Shown in pieces: positions 59,921 through 64,000 of a stretch of DNA of 64,000 nt. Under the pieces are notes generated by a model. That model did no database searches. It was not told the origin of the DNA and saw only the letters and a program-made list of their open reading frames with translations. The position numbers were made by a program, and so were the translations under genes. The stretch comes from Spirochaetaceae bacterium (GTDB lineage Bacteria > Spirochaetota > Spirochaetia > Treponematales > Rectinemataceae), in assembly GCA_025358255.1 (NCBI GenBank), contig JANYKC010000019.1, forward strand, positions 124,001-188,000. Reading direction: 5' to 3'. The number at the start of each line of letters is the position of its first letter. The first letter of the stretch is position 1.

Positions 59921-61187
59921 CGCGGAAGGCAGCTATGCCTTGGCGGGCATCGCCATGGCGTGAATCGCCCTGACGGGCGGCGGCCAGGCTCACGCCGTGC
60001 GTCAGGGATGCGCAGCCATAGCGTCGCCTGGACCTGTCCACCGCCTCCTGAAGGCTCGCTTCGCGCCCTAGGGGCAGGTCGCGAAGCGATGACGCGAGTG
60101 GCCCGGAAACGGTCGCCTCGGGCGCGAAGAGGTCGAGCTGGAGGCCCGCGGGCTCGAGGCGGGACAGGGCGAGGGCCACTTCCGCGACGCGGACCCGGCG
60201 GAAGTGGGCGCGGCCAAGGGCAAGCCTGGCGGCGCCGATGAGCTCGCCATCGAGGGCCAGGGGCCTGCGCGAGGTCACGCCCCCCCGGCCCTCGACCTCG
60301 TCCGTGTACAGGAGTTCGGCCCAGACTGTCCGCGCCGCCAGCTTGTCCCGCCTGAGCTCGAAGCCACATCTTTCCACGAGGATGGTGAGGACCGCATCGA
60401 GGACATCGGAGTCGAGGACATCGGAGTCGAAGCGGATTCGGTGCTCGATGACGCGGGCGGAGAGCTGGCCGTCCTGGACGGGAGATCCGTCGATGCCGCG
60501 GGCCCCGTCGCGCAGGGCCGGACCCTGCCTTCCGAGGAGGCCGAGGACCTCGTTGTCGGATAGCGCGGCCAGCTCGCCTATCTCCCTGATGCCGACCGTC
60601 TCGAGTATCCTGGCTGGCTTCCCCTCGACGCCGGGGAGGAGTCCGACATCCTGATGGCAAAGGAAGCTCCCTTCCTCGCCTTCGCGGACGCAGACGAGGC
60701 CATCGGGCCTGAGGCTGCGCGTGCCCACCTTGGCCACGAGCTTGTTGGCGGCCAGGGCCGTGGCGGCGTCCAGTCCCACCTTTTCGGCCAGCTCGTCCCT
60801 GATCTTCGCCGTCGTGTCGAGGTAGGCCCCGAAAAGGCTGCGCGTGCCTCCCATGTCGAGGTAGAAGTGGCCGCGCCCCGCGTTCTCGAGAAGGGGCGCA
60901 TACCGCGCGCAGATTTCCTCGATGGCACGGTTCACCTCGACATAGAAAGAGGGGGATGGGGGGACGAGGCGGAGGCCCGGCGCGCGTCGTTCCGCCTCGT
61001 CCACCCGCATCCCCGGTTCGATGCCTTCCTTCAATGCGTTGCGGGAGACATCGAGGATGAGGGCCCGCGCGGCGCCGGGCACCGCGACCGCGAAGGCCTT
61101 TTCCCTCAGCGAGCTGTCCCGCAGGGCTTCCGCCGAAGCGGGGAAGTTCACCACGTTGAGGTGGATGACACTCGCTTCCCGCCTCAT
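59913..61187 (-). CDS. imuB: ImuB-like inactive Y-family polymerase homologue
   Basis: A 424-residue Y-family protein. The first catalytic Asp is replaced by Asn (residue 14 in NVVNF), and the conserved D-E pair is YLDM, leaving only Asp111, so polymerase activity should be lost. A beta-clamp-binding motif QLDLF lies at residues 350-354, as in ImuB proteins. It is thought to bridge DnaE2 and the sliding clamp. A 15-bp tandem duplication gives a repeated DVLDS near residue 257. The start overlaps the DUF72 stop as ATGA. Confidence 0.87.
   Translation of the reverse strand: MRREASVIHLNVVNFPASAEALRDSSLREKAFAVAVPGAARALILDVSRNALKEGIEPGMRVDEAERRAPGLRLVPPSPSFYVEVNRAIEEICARYAPLLENAGRGHFYLDMGGTRSLFGAYLDTTAKIRDELAEKVGLDAATALAANKLVAKVGTRSLRPDGLVCVREGEEGSFLCHQDVGLLPGVEGKPARILETVGIREIGELAALSDNEVLGLLGRQGPALRDGARGIDGSPVQDGQLSARVIEHRIRFDSDVLDSDVLDAVLTILVERCGFELRRDKLAARTVWAELLYTDEVEGRGGVTSRRPLALDGELIGAARLALGRAHFRRVRVAEVALALSRLEPAGLQLDLFAPEATVSGPLASSLRDLPLGREASLQEAVDRSRRRYGCASLTHGVSLAAARQGDSRHGDARQGIAAFRDV
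60400..60429. repeat. 15-bp tandem duplication inside imuB
   Basis: GAGGACATCGGAGTC occurs twice in direct succession (60400-60414 and 60415-60429), in frame, duplicating five residues in the protein. Replication slippage is the likely cause. Confidence 0.9.
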
Positions 61188-61981
61188 GGCAGGAGGCCCT
61201 CCCTCGCCAGGAAGGACTTGAGGGTCGCGGCGTTGTGCGGCGCCTGGCCTCGCCAGTGGTTGTTGAAGTAGACGAGGATGCGCCGGGCGTTGCTGGCCAT
61301 CGCCTTGAGCCTCAGGGTCCAGGAGCGGAGCTCCTCATCCTTGTAGCAGTAGTCGTAGCGGGCCGCGGCGTCCGAACCCCACCAGGTCTCGCCGTTCCTC
61401 CCATGGAGGCGGACGTAGGCCAGGGGGGAAGTGACGAGATCCATGGGCGGTGGCATGTTGGGGAGGTCGGGAAGGTCGATGGCCGCCAGGGCCACGCCCC
61501 GTTCGCGCAAGGCGTCGAAGACCCGGTTGTTGTACCAGTCATGGTTGCGGAATTCGACCACGAGGGGCAGGCCCTCGGCCTTGCGGAGGAGGGCGTCGAG
61601 ATACTTGCGCCGGGGGGCCTCGTAGTGGAAGGAGGGCGGGAATTGGAAGAGGACTGCCCCGAGGCGGCCGGCGTTGACGAGGGGGAAAAGGGCGCCCCTG
61701 TACTGGGCCAAGGCCTCTTCCCAGGCCCCCGGCACGATCTCGTGGGTGAGGGACTGGTGGGCCTTGATCGAGAAGAGGCAGTCCTTGCCTGCCTTGGAAA
61801 GGAACTCATGGAGCTGGCGCTCCTCGGGCATGCGATAGTAGGAAAAATTGAGCTCCACCGTGTCAAACTTTCCGGCATACCAGCCGAGGTAACCCTTCCG
61901 TTCAAGTTCATGCGGGTAAAAGACTTCCCGCCACTCCGGGTAATCGAAGCCCGACGTGCCAACCCGAATCTCGCAGTCCAT
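61184..61981 (-). CDS. DUF72-family protein
   Basis: A 265-residue TIM-barrel protein of the DUF72 (YecE) family: RVGTSGFDYPEWREVFYP, ELNFSYYRMPEE, QFPPSFHY, VVEFRNHDWY and RILVYFNNHWRGQAPHNA. The biochemical function of the family is not firmly known. The ATG at 61981 has a weak GGTGGT site; in-frame ATGs at 61993 and 62011 are alternatives. It overlaps imuB as ATGA and is the first gene of the probable operon DUF72-imuB-dnaE2, with a plausible promoter at about 62015-62040. Confidence 0.92.
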   Translation of the reverse strand: MDCEIRVGTSGFDYPEWREVFYPHELERKGYLGWYAGKFDTVELNFSYYRMPEERQLHEFLSKAGKDCLFSIKAHQSLTHEIVPGAWEEALAQYRGALFPLVNAGRLGAVLFQFPPSFHYEAPRRKYLDALLRKAEGLPLVVEFRNHDWYNNRVFDALRERGVALAAIDLPDLPNMPPPMDLVTSPLAYVRLHGRNGETWWGSDAAARYDYCYKDEELRSWTLRLKAMASNARRILVYFNNHWRGQAPHNAATLKSFLAREGLLP

Positions 61982-62111
61982 AGGCACCACCATAGCCCGC
62001 AAAGAGGGCATGAGGCAATACTACTATACACGCGTGGAGTGAATCAAGAGCACGCTTGCGTTGATGGGGAACTGCGCTATCCTAAAGAACCAGAACAACA
62101 AAGGAGGCAAC

Positions 62112-63203
62112 ATGAGAGTTCCTTTCCAATTCACGCTCGAGGGCAAGGACTGGTGGAAACCCTTCATTCCTGTCTTGGCCGCCTATAGCATCTATCTTGG
62201 CCTTACCCAGGCTATGAGCCTCAGCCGGCGTGGCGGAGACCTGGTTTCCTATTTCATCGTCCTCCTTGTCGTTTTCCTCGCCTATCTTGCCGTGACGACC
62301 GCCTTTTCCATCGTCATCCTTCGTGTCGTCCTGCCCAAGCTCAGGATCGGCGACAAGGGCTTCGAGTTCCGTGGCGATGTCGGCAAATACCTCGGCATGA
62401 TCTTCCTGGGGACCTTCCTCTCCATCATCACCCTCGGGATCTATATCCCTTGGTTCAGCCGGAAGATCGTCGCCTACCTCGCTTCGGAAACACGTTTTGC
62501 CGACCAGAGGCCGGAGTTCCTCGGCAGGCCAATAAAGCTCCTCCTCATCTTCCTCCCCTTCCTGGTCCTTGTGGCGGCACTGGCGGCGGGCACCACCTTC
62601 TTGGCGCTGAACAGCGACTTTTCGTCGAATGCCCATCGGCCGAGCATCGAGATGGCCTCGCAGCTTCCCGCCGCGCCACATGCCGCATATGCCACCAACG
62701 CAAGTTACCGCCCTGAAACCGACTACGGCCGCGAATATGGCGGTGGCTCGGCGGCGATGCTCACCACGGTCCTCACCTTTATCCTCGTCCTCCTCATCTT
62801 TGTGCCCTTCATGTACCTCATGTACCGCTGGTACGTTAATTTTTCCTGCGGTGGGTTTACCCTCCGCTGGGCGACGAAATTCTGGCCTTCCTGCATTTTC
62901 CTCCTGGGACAGACCTGCCTGACCATCATCACCCTCGGCATCTATTGGCCTGCCGCCTGCCTCAGGATCTACCGCTATTTCGCCGGCCGCACGGTCATCG
63001 AAAAGGATGGCGTGGAAAAGGGCAGGCTCGGTTTTGAGGGGGCGATCGGCAAGGGTTTCTGCCTGCTCTGGTGCCAGGCCCTCCTCTGCCTCGTCACCCT
63101 GGGGCTCTACACTCCCTGGGGCACGGCGAAGGTCGGACGGTGGATCCTGGAGAAAAGCTGGTACGAGGGTCAGGTCGCCGAGGCCACCGCGGGTCCTGCG
63201 TGA
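62112..63203 (+). CDS. DUF898 (YjgN-like) membrane protein with repeated unit
   Basis: A 363-residue membrane protein behind AAGGAGG. It contains three copies of an (I/V)TLG(I/L)YxP motif, in SIITLGIYIPWFSRKIVAYL, TIITLGIYWPAACLRIYRYF and CLVTLGLYTPWGTAKVGRWI, each next to a hydrophobic helix. This is the signature of DUF898/YjgN proteins, here extended to six or seven helices with a soluble loop at about 180-220. The function of the family is unknown. Confidence 0.85.
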   Translation: MRVPFQFTLEGKDWWKPFIPVLAAYSIYLGLTQAMSLSRRGGDLVSYFIVLLVVFLAYLAVTTAFSIVILRVVLPKLRIGDKGFEFRGDVGKYLGMIFLGTFLSIITLGIYIPWFSRKIVAYLASETRFADQRPEFLGRPIKLLLIFLPFLVLVAALAAGTTFLALNSDFSSNAHRPSIEMASQLPAAPHAAYATNASYRPETDYGREYGGGSAAMLTTVLTFILVLLIFVPFMYLMYRWYVNFSCGGFTLRWATKFWPSCIFLLGQTCLTIITLGIYWPAACLRIYRYFAGRTVIEKDGVEKGRLGFEGAIGKGFCLLWCQALLCLVTLGLYTPWGTAKVGRWILEKSWYEGQVAEATAGPA

Positions 63204-63226
63204 AACCTTCTTTATTTAGGACGAAT

Positions 63227-64000
63227 ATGCGCTTCCACTGCCCGATGCTCCTTCGCTTCCTTCTCTTTGCGGCCTCGGTCGCGGCCGCGCAAGCTCTGGT
63301 GGCCCAGGCTGCAGTACGGGACTATACGCCGACCAAGGTCTCCCAGGAGAGCATCCCCCTCTCCTCGACCGTCTACGCCGACATGGACGCCCTCTACCTG
63401 ATGACGGGCAAGGGCACGCCCTCGAACGCCAGGCCCTGGACCAAGACGGAGGCCGGTCTCATCCTTGCGCGCGTGGAGCGGGCTTCCCTCGGCGGCAGGG
63501 TGACCGGGCTCTACGACGCCATCGCCAAGGCTGTCGAGCCCGGCCTCCGTTTCGGCTTCCGCGACGGATTCGGTTTCGGCTTCGCGTTCGACGCCAACGT
63601 CGAAGCCTACGCCCACGACAACCAGGACTATGACCTGGAAAGCGACTGGATCCTGGGCTTCGAGGAGCGCAAGCCCCTCCTCAAGCTGGCCCTCGATTTT
63701 TCCCTCAAGGACCTCTTCTACGTCTATTGCGACCTGCAGTATGGACGAAACAGGTTCAATTACGAAGATACGCAATACAAGGTCACCGACTCATATCCGG
63801 CCGGCATCGGCGCCATCGTGCTTCCTGGGGACACGCAGGCCCTCATGGTCTCCCATTCGGTCATCTACAGCCAGTTCTTCCTCACCAACATCCTCGAGCA
63901 CAGCTATGACTTCGATTTCCAGTGGCCCAAGCGCGCCGTGGCCTCGGTGGGAGGAGCCAACTGGAACTTCTCCCTGGCCCGGGACAAGGTGAGCTGGGGC
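63227..64000 (+). CDS. Secreted barrel-like protein, N-terminal part (cut by window edge)
   Basis: An open frame of 258 codons starting at ATG 63227 behind AGGA and running off the right edge. A signal peptide (LLRFLLFAASVAAAQALVAQ) is followed by repeated polar/aromatic strands (FRDGFGFGFAFDANVEAYAH, FSLKDLFYVYCDLQYG) and ends in the window with NWNFSLARDKVSWG. The last segment resembles the 'W.(L)..GRD...WG' pattern of Wzi-like or related outer-membrane barrels. It probably sits in the outer membrane; the function cannot be judged from the fragment. Confidence 0.75.
   Translation, partial: MRFHCPMLLRFLLFAASVAAAQALVAQAAVRDYTPTKVSQESIPLSSTVYADMDALYLMTGKGTPSNARPWTKTEAGLILARVERASLGGRVTGLYDAIAKAVEPGLRFGFRDGFGFGFAFDANVEAYAHDNQDYDLESDWILGFEERKPLLKLALDFSLKDLFYVYCDLQYGRNRFNYEDTQYKVTDSYPAGIGAIVLPGDTQALMVSHSVIYSQFFLTNILEHSYDFDFQWPKRAVASVGGANWNFSLARDKVSWG

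Noticed and set aside
61982-62060. LexA box upstream of the imu operon
   Set aside because: No palindrome of the known LexA types is visible; only a plausible sigma70-type promoter.

Overview
The window is gene-dense, GC-rich bacterial chromosome with no rRNA, tRNA, CRISPR array, insertion sequence or prophage that I can recognise. Genes usually start behind AGGAGG-type ribosome-binding sites, are packed into operons with 4-8 nt stop/start overlaps, and carry many long antisense shadow frames. Exported proteins indicate a two-membrane envelope: a phosphate-binding protein with a signal peptidase I signal, a lipoprotein with a relaxed lipobox, and two secreted barrel-like proteins. The gene mix (Bat-like MoxR/DUF58/vWA cluster, CheX, class 1B PyrK/PyrD, extended PstA) suggests a high-GC spirochaete. 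This is an inference of moderate to low confidence; no marker gene in the window proves it.

Layout. 1-7135 (minus): a run of six genes ending in tldD and a truncated TldD/PmbA partner, preceded by a thymidine-kinase-like protein, a membrane protein, an orphan oligopeptide-binding protein and an unknown protein. 7250-8032: a lipoprotein. 8016-20606: a phosphate-starvation region read mostly right to left: phoA alkaline phosphatase, a YibE/F membrane protein, pstS, a metallophosphoesterase, pstC, an enlarged pstA, pstB, phoU, phoB, phoR. A PHP-family histidinol-phosphatase-like gene sits inside it on the plus strand. Similar 11-bp-phased direct repeats plus a CATAGG element lie upstream of pstS, pstC and phoA and look like Pho boxes.

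20799-24733: a signalling cassette made of a STAS protein, a HATPase and an EAL-CBS-GGDEF protein, with a CBS-PP2C phosphatase transcribed divergently. It looks like a partner-switching module tied to cyclic-di-GMP. 24802-36628: housekeeping and accessory genes (ridA, pyrKD, lysO-like exporter, SGNH hydrolase with a HEXXH protein, glutaredoxin, secreted protein, Rieske oxygenase, pncA-pncB NAD salvage, GNAT, VOC).

36786-50800 (minus): an eight-gene vWA/MoxR/DUF58/PrsW-like membrane cluster (50800 to 41916), then a MATE transporter and a heterodimeric ABC exporter. 50857-56695: cheX, a DEAD-box helicase, a 64-codon gene with its own promoter and terminator, a diacylglycerol-kinase-family protein, an RluD-like pseudouridine synthase and an unknown membrane-anchored protein. 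56702-61981 (minus): DUF72, imuB-like and dnaE2-like genes, a probable mutagenic-repair operon. 62112-64000: a DUF898 membrane protein and the start of a secreted barrel-like protein cut by the window edge.

The most unusual items are PstA with two PstS-like segments inserted between its first membrane helix and its permease core, the partner-switch/c-di-GMP cassette, the vWA/MoxR cluster with an embedded PrsW-like protease, and the small monocistronic gene at 53234-53428.
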